Shown here piece by piece: positions 29,620 to 41,358 of a stretch of 64,000 nucleotides of DNA. Origin of the DNA: Meira nashicola (taxonomy: Eukaryota > Basidiomycota > Exobasidiomycetes > Exobasidiales > Brachybasidiaceae). How positions within the stretch are numbered: position 1 is the stretch's first letter; each line of letters opens with the position of its first letter. The notes beneath the pieces are model-generated. The model made no database searches. It saw only the letters and a list, made by a program, of their open reading frames with translations, and was not told where the DNA came from. The stretch is from assembly GCA_001600355.1 (NCBI GenBank), contig BCJU01000001.1, positions 3,617,178 through 3,681,177 of the forward strand, written 5' to 3'. The position numbers and the translations under genes were made by a program.

Positions 29620-32600
29620 GTTATTTCTTCAAAGACATTTCATTTTACACACAAAAAGCTCTCAATGCTTCTCATTTACACTTAGCACTTTCTTCATCTT
29701 AGCTTTCGATTTTTTCATCCATCTCATCACAATTTTGCACTTTTGTACATTGCTCATAACAATTTGCAATTTTTATCATCTCTACAATGTCATTCATCCA
29801 TCACAATGACTCACTTTAGATTATGCAGTGCTGATCTGTGTCTTTAAGGTAGGAAGGTTGATAAGATAAGAATGTTTCTTGAATGAATTATACGAGACAA
29901 GATTTTGTTGACCACGTGCATCATCGTTGTAAGAAACGATAACCTCATTGTTGTAAACGTGACTTCAAAGGTCTAAAGGAGAGCAATGTATGCACTTCTT
30001 TAAACTTTATTTTGTGGTCCCTAAAATTGTTGAAAGAGGGCAACCGCATGCACGGTATATCAGTGGTACATATGTAGTCTATTGACATTCACGGCAACAC
30101 AATGTCATTATTCAACAATGAGTAGCTAGAGAGTGAAAGAGTGTATGTAATTGTGTGAGGTGCGGGAGTGTGTATATTTTTAACCACTGTATGCGAACAG
30201 GAAACGCGTCTCGGAATAAGGTTGAACCAAAAACGGCCCTATTTTATTCGATTTCGTGTAGCGCTGAATATTGTTCTTAAAGGAATGATCTTTATTGCGC
30301 CTACATGCATACAATCAAATGAGATATACGCTATTAAATATGCACTCTCTACATACCTAAATAATGATGTCAATCATAAAAATAAAGGATCATGAATGAT
30401 GAACATGCGGTCAATTATTTTTTCACTTTCATTCATTTTTTTTCTCCGAACTTCGCCGTATTGGCGTGTGAAATATGTATGCAAGGAAGCCACAAAACGC
30501 CATTAACTAGAATTCTTCTTAAGGTTAGAATGGATTGCCATTTTGATACAAAAAAGGAACATTGTTCGGTAAATTTATTCTTTAATTGAACTTTCATCAA
30601 CAGATATTATCAATGAATCTCAACATTTAAAGCGAGATAACTCTTCCATTTATTTTGTTTAGAATATTCTTCTTTTAATTTATGTAAGCAAGCCTCCTTT
30701 TACGCCAATGTACATGAGATGTATGTGAAGATATAAATTATTTCGCACGCCACCTTTTGTTTTGATTAAATGCATTTTTTATTCGTCATTTTCGATCGAC
30801 ATTAATTTCAGACATTTAATTTTTGTTTTTGATTGAATCAGAATTGCCCACGCTTATTTTCTCTTGGTGAGAGACCTTCACGCGCTAAAAAGTACAAATT
30901 TCTTTTATCGTACCTAACCAGTTTGGCATTTGCTCTTTTGTCAATTTAACCTATAAATAAGCTTACGGCATCGCCTACAAAGGCACTGAAGAAGGGTGCA
31001 CAGTATTGATGTAAGATGACGGCAGATTGAACAATGGGTCTATTCATCACAGGAGCGCCATTAATTTGAAGCTGAAGATATCTGTGCGGAATCTTATCCG
31101 ATTTGACCGATAGATAATATATCAATTAATTCATCGACAGACAAAATAAAGTCTTGTGCTTAAGTGTAAAAATTTGCCATTAATTTCTTCTTTTAAATCG
31201 ATCAATCTGTTCATTTTGCATAAATTAAAAGATCTTCTCATCACATTAAATAAAAAGTGTTTTTCCGTTAAATTAAGTTACAACAGCGCGGCGTATTTGC
31301 AAAAAAAATAAAAAGTACGCCAAAAAGCCCCTCGAGAAGATACGCAAATTGACTTCTTTTTACTCAGATATTCACACTCACTCTACCTCTCTCTCAAAGA
31401 TCGCCTAGCTGCATGTTTTGACACCAATTCAACCATCCGCATTTCTCCTTTAGGCTCCGTAAATAAATGCATGTAGACTATATGTAGCAAATAAATGTGT
31501 GTGCATAAATTGTGCACAATCAAAGAGTGAAAAAGATCGTGCATCTAGACTACTCTTAGCTTAGAATAAAGTGGTAACCAAATTAGAAATAAAGAGAGCT
31601 TGAATTACGCACACGATACCAGACTAAGTACAAAAAGTAGACTTTATTAAACTCCAAAAAGATAGACCATTTTGTCTTATGGCGATCCAATACCCACATT
31701 TAGATCTTCCTTACAACATCACGCACGCTCCCCTACCCTTATTTTCTTACGATGATCAATGCTATTAGTGTATGAGGACTCTCTACACAAAATTAGATCG
31801 GGGCAAAAAGCGGTGCATCTACATCTACACTGATTGCCGAAATTCTCACTCCGCTTGTACACCAAGAGAAGCGCATTTTTATCTTTTCGATTAATTATGT
31901 ATGTACAGACACACAATTGGAACCTGAAAATGAATGAAGCGTATGCACATACATGAATAAATCTAATGACGTGCATTGGGCTAGTGCAAGAGAGAATGCA
32001 TTTGCAGCTATAATAATTATGTTAAGGTTATTCTCGGATAGTTACCCAAAAAAACACTGAAGTGAGTGAGTGAGTTTGTGTGCATATATTCTCGCCAAAA
32101 AATAATTTTATATCGAAATGACCCGTATTTTTATAAATATTCCGACCCCGCTGAAGAACGGGCAAATACGCTAAAGAGAAAATTAGACGCTTGCATGACT
32201 TTTTTTTGTTAATCTAAGACTCTTGATTTACCTTTCTTGCATTTTTCATGCCGGTAAGAACGGTAATGATATTGCATCTTTTGCACAGCATGATCAGCGA
32301 AAAAAAGAAAGGTGTTGGTCCCTTTATTATCCTGTTGCTGTGCTTCGGGATTGTAATAGATTTGATGTCCGGCTCAATTGCCGATTGGTAAAATGCAAGA
32401 CGGTGAATCAGGTCCTTTTGTACGCTAAAATATCTCGATGTCATGGATGATCAAGTAGTAAAAAAACAACAAAGATTTTCATTGTTCTTTCCAAGCCATA
32501 CCCTCTTTGAGCGAAAGTTGGGCGTAGTAAAGATGTTCCGTGCATCAGATGTGTTGATTACTTGACGCCATACCTGAGATCCAATGTGCCCCCCCTTTTT

Positions 32601-35070
32601 TATTTATTTCATTATTATTCCTGGCCAAGCCTTGGGTATGTTTCGCAATAAAAATACGACCCAGGCTCACTTCTTCTTAGCGTGTACATGCGTGCAGGGC
32701 CCACCCCTACTCAGAGCCGATACGCAGATGAAATGCAAAAGTCTGCAGAAGTAGAAAGCGTGTTAAAAATTGAGGTGAAGTTCATTTTGGAAGTAGAACG
32801 TCCCTTATCCGCCCTCAAATTCCGCCACGCAGCAAGCCAAAAGGCAAGCATGTGTCCAAAATAAAAATAAAAAATGAGAATCATTGTGCATGTATTCAAT
32901 AATAACTCAAGCTGTTCGGAACTTAGGCCTAACATCTTGCCTGCAATACCGGCGCTTATTTTCAGTCTTAGTGCAGCTTGTGACAACTATACTCCCGATT
33001 GCATTTCGCCTTCATCATAGGGTCGTGTTCTCATCATTCCAATCCTCTCTTCCACCAAATTCGTCCTTTTTCATTTCATATTTTTTTTGGTCCTTTTACA
33101 ATAAGAAGGACTCTTTTTTTCCCGTTTCGACACTTCAACGTCCCACTTTTTTCTCTTCCCTCACCCCTCAACCCAATCGACTGATCATTACAAGGATTGC
33201 CTCTTTTAACGATTAAAAGACGACTTTTACGATTACGAATTCAACTTAAGAGACTTTCAAATCGGTCTCCGCATTCATTTCGTTCCTTTAAACAAGCATC
33301 GTGCACATTAACAAGGACGAAAAAAGTTTAACCACTACAGTCATCGTTCCGACCTAGACAAAGTACCTCAAAAGCATTGACCGGAAGTAGATCCTCGACT
33401 TGCTTTCGCATGACCTAAAAATAAAGCTTTTCGGATATTTGTTTATTTTATTGGTCTGAACAACAATAAAGAGCGCTTATCAATCATCGAAAGCCACAAT
33501 CTCAGCCGGTCTAAGAACGTATGAAAGGTAGAGTCAATCTACATTTGTCAATCAAGCACGCGATCGGCATCTTTGATTGGATTGATATAGTATCAGAAGA
33601 TTGAAAATTGTTTTGAGGTCGGAGTTAAAGCAACCGTTGAAGAAAAAGTGGCTTGAAATTCAGCCAAAGCAAGGAATCAGCAAATTCACGTTTATTGAAC
33701 CTTACTGTATTTGCTTGCAATATCGGCTCCGGCATTTTTTCTTCGTGACCAAATTAAGGAATTGCTTGCGGTCACTGCACTTCAAGTCTATCTTTTCACA
33801 ACCTTTTCTTTCTCGTCGACATCGGCTTGTCATAAGACATTGCATGAGGCGTACCCCCATTTTGCTCAATTTCGGTCGCTGATCTTCCGAGCAAGTTTCA
33901 TTCAAACGCCGTTGCCGTCACTCACTATCACCATTCTCGTCTAATCCCTCTATTCTCCGGGCACTGGATGAGCCGATTGAAAGCATTGAACAAATAGGAG
34001 ATTAGGCCCGATTCAGCCCAAAAACTAGCCGAGAAGTTCATTTCTTTTCCATACCAAACAAAGAACGGGTGAGTAAATTAGCTTGTGTAGTGCGATCGTA
34101 CCTTACATTAGCAGAAGAAGAAATGCGGTGAAGGCATGAGAAGATTTTATTTCTCCTTGCGAATCTTTTCTGAATTTTCCGTTGCCTTACGACATGACAA
34201 TTCGTATGGAGTCAAGACGCATGCTGGGAAACACTTTTGAAATCGATTTTGCGCCAGCTTTGCTGTTTTTTTTTTTTTTTTTTTTGTTTTTCAATTTCTT
34301 TTACGGCGCTCGTATGCGATGTTTGAACATGATAGGGGTATTCATTTTACCTTCATGTATACCATCAATTTCGTACGAAAGAGAGTAGACTGCAAATATG
34401 TCTTTCATTAAGAAGACATACTCAGATTGTACTAGCCGGATCTGCTATGTTATCTTTTATGATTTTTGTTGCAATTCATTGACACACTGATCTTGTACCC
34501 TTTTGACAGGTAGACGACAAAGGTGGATGCAGTTTGAATGCAAGTTTCCATCAAAATTTCCGATTTGTCTTTTATTTCTCAGCTTGTTCGAAAGGAATCG
34601 TATAAGAAGAGCTGACTATTGAGGCCCCGCCACCCATTTTACCATCTTTGAGTCGATACGGACCGAATCGAATCACGCTCAATCATTTGTTGGCCGTCTA
34701 AAGATTCCCTTTAAGGCCGTCTTCGGACCTGCAAGAGCTCAAGAGAGATTGTGAAAGGAAAAGATCTATCAACGAACAAATTGATTGGCTGAGCGCTGGT
34801 TCAAATTTGGCTTGCCTTGTTTTGATTGCCGACGCTCGAATTGATTGCCTGGGTAAAAATCGTCCGTAAAGCTAGCCCCATTACGCCACAATTTTCTTCT
34901 GGAGATTTGGATCGACGCCTTGATCTGCGCAAATTGGCCAACAAGGAAAAAAAGGAGAACAAAAAGGAGAAATATTGGCTTCCATTGAGCGGTATCTGTT
35001 CTCCTAAAGTAATTGTCAACGGATTTGATCGTCTCTTTTGAAAATTAATCTTGCTCGGACGATCATCAGT
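29620..35070. promoter_or_regulatory. 5.4-kb non-coding region upstream of the C2H2 factor
   Basis: This is the largest gap between genes in the window and is strongly AT-rich. No conserved protein, tRNA or rRNA was found. It has an inverted pair GGCGTA-(20 nt)-TACGCC at 31290-31321, a GTGA repeat near 32060-32076, a 20-T run at 34266-34285, and a long pyrimidine tract at about 33030-33180. That tract could mark transcription start of the zinc-finger gene and would give a leader of nearly 1.9 kb with many upstream ATGs. All frames are under 115 codons. Confidence 0.55.
34266..34285 (+). repeat. poly(T) tract
   Basis: Twenty consecutive T, the longest homopolymer noticed in the window. It lies in the leader/promoter region of the C2H2 gene. 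Confidence 0.8.
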
Positions 35071-38000
35071 ATGTCACATCAATCTTCTTCTTCTTCTTCG
35101 GGCATTCCCTTTCCCCAATCGAGAGCCGACATCAAATTGACAAGTCCCAGTCTCGAGACAAGTCAAATCAATCAACAATCGTTTCAAATTTCTCCATCCA
35201 ATAATTCACCTGATGATATCTCGGCTAGAGATGCACCTTCTTCATTGCAAAGTTTTACTTCATCCGGTGGACAAATGTCACCTCCATCTATAGGTCAAGA
35301 TTGCGGATCTGAGCAAGCACGAAGTTCTACATATTCCAACGCATCCTCTTCAACTTCCTCTTCATCTGCCACAAGAGGAGGATTACCAAGTATTCGCAAT
35401 TTACTCAATAGCGTACATCACGAAGAAAGCAGTGGGGGTATTACAGGAAAAGATTTAGTGTCTCGATTCACTCTCGAACACAATCGACCATTATCTCCAT
35501 CATCTCATCAAAGACGTCAAGCGGTCGAAAGCGTTCAAAGATCAGGCAGCAGTGGCGATTTAAGTGGTCATGCAGGCCCTTCAAGTCAATCTTGGGATTC
35601 CAAAAATTCTGTTCGCTCGATGAGCCCTCCAAAAAGGCCACCTCTTGCACCTTCGGCATACGCACATTCCCATTATATGCAACCGAGTGGTCCATCGAAT
35701 GCTTATGTAGCCAATTCAAGATCAGAATACTCATCACAAAGACCTGTCAACACAATTCGTCATTCACCACCTTCACCTTCTCGACGATTACGTGGCCAGC
35801 AATCTTATAGCGCAGGAGCAGCAGGTCAAGATGGTTCTCATTCATCTTCTGCAAGCGTGAGAGCGCAAGGTGGACGTTGGCCTGGCCCTCCGGCACCTTT
35901 GATTTTACATCCTACATCCACTTCGATGCAAGCTTACGATCCTAGCGCAGGCGAAGAACAGATTGGCGGTAGCTTATTGGCAAAACGTAGTATTCAAGCA
36001 CAAAAAGATCTTGATTCAGAAGAACCTCCCTTGAGTCCTGCTGCGATCAGACGTCGTCATACTGTTGGGGCTTTGGATGAAGGATATTCAACTGGATTGC
36101 ATCCTTCTAATAACGCGAGATATGTACCAGATGTTGGAGGAGCAGTAACAGCTCACGAAGGGAAAGATGCTGAATCAACACCAAGAACGTTTCAACCTGG
36201 TAGGCTTGCCAGCCCAATAAGCCATGTACCATTAGAGTCGCCAACGACGCCAACTGCAGCAAATCCTATGGCACATCGAAAAGGTCAAGAAGGAAGAGGA
36301 TCTTCGAGTATACGTAGGGAGCGAAGTATGATGGGTTTAAATCGAGAAGCTCCTTTACCACCGCCCAGGGTATCGTCAGCTGTTGCCGTTCCACTTGCTC
36401 TGAGAAATGAAGGACCTTCGGCTGTTCCGCACCATATGTACATGCAACAATCAACTCAAAGTACAGGATCGATGCCGTCTTTGTCTTCATCTATTTCAAC
36501 TGCATCGGGAGGAAGCGAAAGAGCTCGAGTGCATTCAATGGAAGGTCGATTTGATAACAATCAAAGTCATCCACCAAGTGCTTGGCATAATCATGGTGTT
36601 CATGGTGCAGCTCGAACAGTGAGCGGGAGTGATTCGTTCGCAAGTCCTCAATCTTCTGTTTGGCATAGCAGATCTTCAACGCTTGATTCGATTGAAACGA
36701 CCAGCAGTATGGCAAGTAATCCAAGTTCGAATAGCCTCTCCCATCATTCCCACCATGCTACTCGTCATATGAAAGGAGGTGATTATCCTATGCAAGAAGG
36801 CCCCACTACTCCTAGACATTATCGTTCAGATTATAATCGTGATTGGCGCTTTCCTGCTCAGCAACATGAAATGGCTTCTCGATCGCCTCAGCAACATTCT
36901 ATGCAATCTTCGCGTACACGTCATGAAAGTTTGACTAGGCCTGCTTCTTCTGGACAGTTATCACAGTATGGTGAACCGATGACTGCAGGTCACATGCCTC
37001 CATCGCCATTTGCTAACCTTTCACTTGCTTCTCCATCTTCGCATGGCGGCTCATCTTCTGCTGGTGCGATCGGAAGTGGTCATTTGCAGCATCAACAGCA
37101 ACAACAGCACATTCGACCACGCGCTCAAACTATGACATACACCGACAGAAGAATCGCTCCTTTGCCATCACATAGCGTTCATGCTCATGCAGCAACTGCG
37201 ATGCATCAATCTCAAAATTACCCTTATGCCGGTCATGATGCTTCCTCTGTTCATTCAACCTCTCCGAAACGATCCTATTCTTCGCATAGCGTCAATAGCT
37301 TACCACAACGGGTCTCTTCCATGGAAATTGAGAGTCACGTTGCAGGTCATGGAGCGGGAATGTTTGACTTTCAACCTGCAAGACGCAGACTTTCATCTTC
37401 TGGTAGTAGACCAAGTACCGCCACTTCAACTAGTGCGGGAGCTCCAGGTGGTACAGTGATTGTGAGCGGAACAAATGCTCCGGTCGGCAGTGGTGCAGGA
37501 GCGGCAAAGTATGAATGCGGTTGGTGCGGGAAACGTTTTTCGAGACCGTCCAGTCTGAAGATTCACCATCATTCGCATACAGGTGAAAAGCCTTTTGTTT
37601 GTAATGAGCCTGGTTGTGGACGTACGTTTAGCGTGCAATCGAATCTTCGCAGACATCAAAAGAGTCATACAGCCAATGCAAGAAAGGTAAATTTGATTGG
37701 TACTCCATCAGATTTGCATGAAGGGCAAGATCTTCATAATAACGGTGTTCCGTTTGGATCACGATACGAACCAAAATCTGTTGGTATTCCAATCAGGGCT
37801 GGTGGTCATGTCGGACAAATGGGTCTATCGCATAGTATGTCGATGCCTTACGTTGGAGCTGCGACTGGCAATCATGGACAAAGTGGACATGGTGGAAGCG
37901 GATCAAGTTTACGCAGTATCGGCAACCCTTCCTCTATGGGAAGTGGTATGCGTGCATTTAGCGGAGATCCGCACGGATTTGGAGGTGTTCGTGAACGAAA

Positions 38001-38313
38001 GACGTCTGTTTCATCTTCCCTTGCAGGAGATAGAACGGATGAAGAAGAAGAATACTTTGAGGTTGAAAACAATGACGATCAAGGAATCGGAGGAAATCGT
38101 CCTTATTCATCAAGTATCAATTTATCAACTAAGAGACCTTATTCTTCTTCTACAGATACTGAAATGATGCAAGATATACACGAAGAAATTTCAGCCTCAT
38201 CTCATAATTCCAACGCGATTGGTGATGATGAAAGTCGTCCGGTTACTGCTGGTAGCGTACAAACTCGATTTCAAGGTCTTTTAAATCCGCCAAGGAGTGC
38301 CCCATCTAATTAA
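35071..38313 (+). CDS. C2H2 zinc-finger transcription factor
   Basis: The 1080-residue protein is largely disordered and rich in Ser, His, Gln and Pro, with two tandem C2H2 fingers at about residues 813-867. Finger 1 is YECGWCGKRFSRPSSLKIHH, the linker is HTGEKPF, and finger 2 is CNEPGCGRTFSVQSNLRRH. This finger pair is a type common in fungal regulators that bind short GC- or A-rich sites; the nearest functionally studied homologue cannot be fixed by eye. A conserved short motif LPSIRNLLN occurs near residue 115. Other features are a His/Gln run (HLQHQQQQQH) and a C-terminal acidic patch (DEEEEYFEVENNDDQ). The longest frame begins at TTG 35038; 35071 is the first ATG. The gene is intronless, with a very long upstream non-coding region. 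Confidence 0.9.
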   Translation: MSHQSSSSSSGIPFPQSRADIKLTSPSLETSQINQQSFQISPSNNSPDDISARDAPSSLQSFTSSGGQMSPPSIGQDCGSEQARSSTYSNASSSTSSSSATRGGLPSIRNLLNSVHHEESSGGITGKDLVSRFTLEHNRPLSPSSHQRRQAVESVQRSGSSGDLSGHAGPSSQSWDSKNSVRSMSPPKRPPLAPSAYAHSHYMQPSGPSNAYVANSRSEYSSQRPVNTIRHSPPSPSRRLRGQQSYSAGAAGQDGSHSSSASVRAQGGRWPGPPAPLILHPTSTSMQAYDPSAGEEQIGGSLLAKRSIQAQKDLDSEEPPLSPAAIRRRHTVGALDEGYSTGLHPSNNARYVPDVGGAVTAHEGKDAESTPRTFQPGRLASPISHVPLESPTTPTAANPMAHRKGQEGRGSSSIRRERSMMGLNREAPLPPPRVSSAVAVPLALRNEGPSAVPHHMYMQQSTQSTGSMPSLSSSISTASGGSERARVHSMEGRFDNNQSHPPSAWHNHGVHGAARTVSGSDSFASPQSSVWHSRSSTLDSIETTSSMASNPSSNSLSHHSHHATRHMKGGDYPMQEGPTTPRHYRSDYNRDWRFPAQQHEMASRSPQQHSMQSSRTRHESLTRPASSGQLSQYGEPMTAGHMPPSPFANLSLASPSSHGGSSSAGAIGSGHLQHQQQQQHIRPRAQTMTYTDRRIAPLPSHSVHAHAATAMHQSQNYPYAGHDASSVHSTSPKRSYSSHSVNSLPQRVSSMEIESHVAGHGAGMFDFQPARRRLSSSGSRPSTATSTSAGAPGGTVIVSGTNAPVGSGAGAAKYECGWCGKRFSRPSSLKIHHHSHTGEKPFVCNEPGCGRTFSVQSNLRRHQKSHTANARKVNLIGTPSDLHEGQDLHNNGVPFGSRYEPKSVGIPIRAGGHVGQMGLSHSMSMPYVGAATGNHGQSGHGGSGSSLRSIGNPSSMGSGMRAFSGDPHGFGGVRERKTSVSSSLAGDRTDEEEEYFEVENNDDQGIGGNRPYSSSINLSTKRPYSSSTDTEMMQDIHEEISASSHNSNAIGDDESRPVTAGSVQTRFQGLLNPPRSAPSN

Positions 38314-38824
38314 AGGCTTGTAACTCATTCACATTTTGATCATGTAATCGCATTCTCTCTTTCGTATTCGTGCCTGGTGCACGTCTTGCTAAGAAATTTC
38401 TAATGACTGGATTGCGTGATGCATTATCATATCTACCTGTGACACTCTCATAAGATTCTATGCAAATACCCGCTTTTATGTCTGGAAGGGTACACTTTCA
38501 TTGTATCACGTCGGACCTTTTTCTTCACCCGGCACGCGACTACTTCAACACGTCACGATAAGGTCACATTTCACGGCGCCGTTACAGGACGCAAAAGTCC
38601 GAATAAATGGGGCTTTCGCCTTCTGTATCGGGCAAGAGAGAGAAAAAAGAAGAAAAAGGAAGAAAAGGACAAAGGAGGTACGGGCATCGTTTTGAAGTAG
38701 AAAAAAAAGTTGATTGCATTTATTGAAATATTTTGCCCATTCAATTCCAATCAAAACGCATTGACATTGTTCATTTCATAACCATCATAATCACCTTTTC
38801 GCTACAAAATCGAATGTAATCACC
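38314..38824. other. spacer between the C2H2 gene and the 656-aa protein gene
   Basis: About 510 bp with the 3' flank of the C2H2 gene and the promoter of the next plus-strand gene. A purine-rich GA tract lies at about 38632-38680. No gene seen. Confidence 0.5.
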
Positions 38825-41140
38825 ATGCCGATCTTTGGAGATTCGTTGGAAATGCATCTCTTTCCTAAAACAGTACCACCTGTTTTGATGGAAAAGCAAG
38901 AAAGAACATATTACCATAAAGAGTACAACATTCAATATGTTAACTTGGAACCGGTGAGTATTTGATTATAATGCTTTGAACGAGGATATCAAAGTCATCG
39001 AATGTTGACTCATAAACACTTTTCAGGTATGCGAAATTGATCCAGTCTGTACGAATGAAGTATTTTGTGGAATAAAGGTCAGTATTGAAAGCAAATTCAT
39101 CGTAATCGAATAAATTATTGACGTGTTATCATTTGCGCAGCTTCACAATTACTTGGACAGAAATGAGAATAGCTCATTAGAATTCTGCGTAATCACAGTC
39201 AGAATAAACAAAAGTGAGCGACAAGAAATAAATGCATTCCGAATTGAATTCTGACTATTCTATCTTTCGCTATACACAGAGATGATGGCTGAGAAACTCA
39301 TCTCGAGGGAGGACCTTGAGCGTGATGTTGTAGAATTTTACACGCCTTCATTCAAGAGCGTAACTCCCGGAAGACATCCGATATACATCACCTTTGACGC
39401 TTACAGTAGTGGAGTAAGATGTGTGAGTGATCAAAAAGTCGAAGTTCTGACACATTGCTCATCCATTCAATTGCCCTTCAGTCTCCTCATCATGTTGTTT
39501 TCCAATTCAAAATGCGCGAACAACAGAGAGTCGACAGGACTCACATACAGCTTCACTTTGTCAACAGATTCAAAAATTTAGAAGCAGTGGTACGTAATGT
39601 ACGAATGAGATTGAAAATCAACAAAGAAGGTGCTAACCCCATTTTCCCATCATCTTTTCAATTTATCATATAGGGTCAGCAAGCTCAAGCCGCTACAAAC
39701 CGTGCAAAAAGGCCAAGAGAAGAAACGAAAGGGGCTGAGCGTACTTACGACGACGCCTTCGAACAAGCACGAAGATCAACAAATTCAAGGCCCTTGGCAT
39801 CACCATATGGCAGATCCGTCGAAAGCTCTTATGGTGCTGACAATCATCAGCACAAGAGACCACGTATGGATACTTCTTCAACTGTCTACCTCAATGGCAA
39901 TCAAAGTGCACCTAGGTACGAGCGTGGACGGCCAGACACTCATTGGCAGTCAAATGGTGTACCATCAAGCTCGAAGAATCAGATGATAGCAAATAATGCA
40001 CGATATAGGGATGATTTCCGCAACCATTTCCATGTCAATTCAAAGTCGACTGATCCTCAGCAAAGCGGTCCGTCCTCATTTGCTTCTGAAAAGATCAATC
40101 GTAAAGTTTATATCAAGCCTGAGCCAGAGGACACTGATCTGGAGATGGACCGAAGATTGAACGTAAAACAGGAACCTGAAGAGCGTATGCTTCCATATGA
40201 TGAGCCCAGCCAGACGAATTATCTGCATGCACCATTTGCAAGAAGTGCAGCGCCATCCCCCTCCACGGCAAGCGCATTTAGCCAAGATCTTGCTACAAAT
40301 GCTGTCTCCAATGCGGTGGATGCAGCTATCACAAACGTTCAAGAGGATCAGATGGATTCAGCTTTGATAGATTCAGCGATCCAATCCGTTCGATCAATTG
40401 ATGACCAGGCGAATGGTGATACAACTTCGGCTCAATCGTCCAATCAAAGTAGCATCAATGACACTGCGGAAAAAGCTAGTGCATCTTCTGTGCCAAACGA
40501 GACAAACTTCGTACTGGGCACAAGACCGATCAAGGTAGAAGATGTTGATGCAAATGTGTACGAAGCTGTCAGACAGAGGATGCGGCAAGGGAAGTCTACC
40601 TCGCAACCAGCTCAGGTTCAAGACAATCAAAGAGAACCAGAGACAGAGGTGCCTATTCAAGATCCACTCAGACAGGCGGCAACATACAGCACCGTTCTGA
40701 GTACCACAGCACAGCCGTTGACAACCACCGAGCTTTCAACAACTTCAGGTCAGGAGACTTTGGAAAGGGCAGTGCTTCTCCCTTATCAGGTTGAACAATC
40801 AGCAGAACAAAGTCAGACTGCAAGCTCATCTGCATTGTCACAAACAGCAAATTCACTCCTTCAAGTGTCATCCTCTGATGGTCAACAATCTCCTTCTTCG
40901 AACTCGGATGTGCAGTCACCCTCTGAAGCAGTGCCATCGACGCTTATTCTCACTCCGCCAACACAGAACGTCAACCCTCGATTGATTGCTCCTATGCCTC
41001 GAAGGGCTCTTCGAAGTTGCCTAGTAAGTGCGATACAAAAGCAGCGAGAGAAAAGGAACGTCACATTCAATACTCAAGCAGAGAATAACTTAGGTGAGAC
41101 TTGGCCGATAATACTGGAAGAGAAAGGGGAACAAATCTGA
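38825..41140 (+). CDS. unrecognised, probably nuclear protein with SUMO-site-like motifs and a PP1-docking motif, six exons
   Basis: Exons 38825-38953, 39027-39077, 39141-39213, 39280-39422, 39482-39589 and 39674-41140 join to 656 residues with frame kept throughout; introns are 59-84 nt. The end of exon 4 could instead be 39413 (GTAAGA donor), removing three residues. Residues 1-168 look like a compact beta-rich domain (MPIFGDSLEMHLFPKTVPPV at the start, HPIYITFDAYSSG, HVVFQFKMREQQR); I do not recognise it. The rest is disordered, with KRPR at about 229-232. It has three consensus SUMO sites, IKPE (Lys316), VKQE (Lys333) and IKVE (Lys455), and near the C-terminus a PP1-type RVxF motif (KRNVTF, about 628-633). 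Function unknown; nuclear location is inference. Confidence 0.75.
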
Positions 41141-41358
41141 AACGCATGTATCAAAATGAAATGTATATTTTTGGGGTGAGAGCAATGATAAAAAGTACAA
41201 CAAGTAAAATAGAGAAGAAATTGAAATGGCAATATTTTTGAAAAAGTTACCAGAGTTTTTTTCCTAAAGGCCAATTTGTTATGTGTGGATGAGAGTACAA
41301 TTCCGAGTACAAGATATAGAATCCCTGGCATATTATCCATTGTGAACACAATTCCAAT

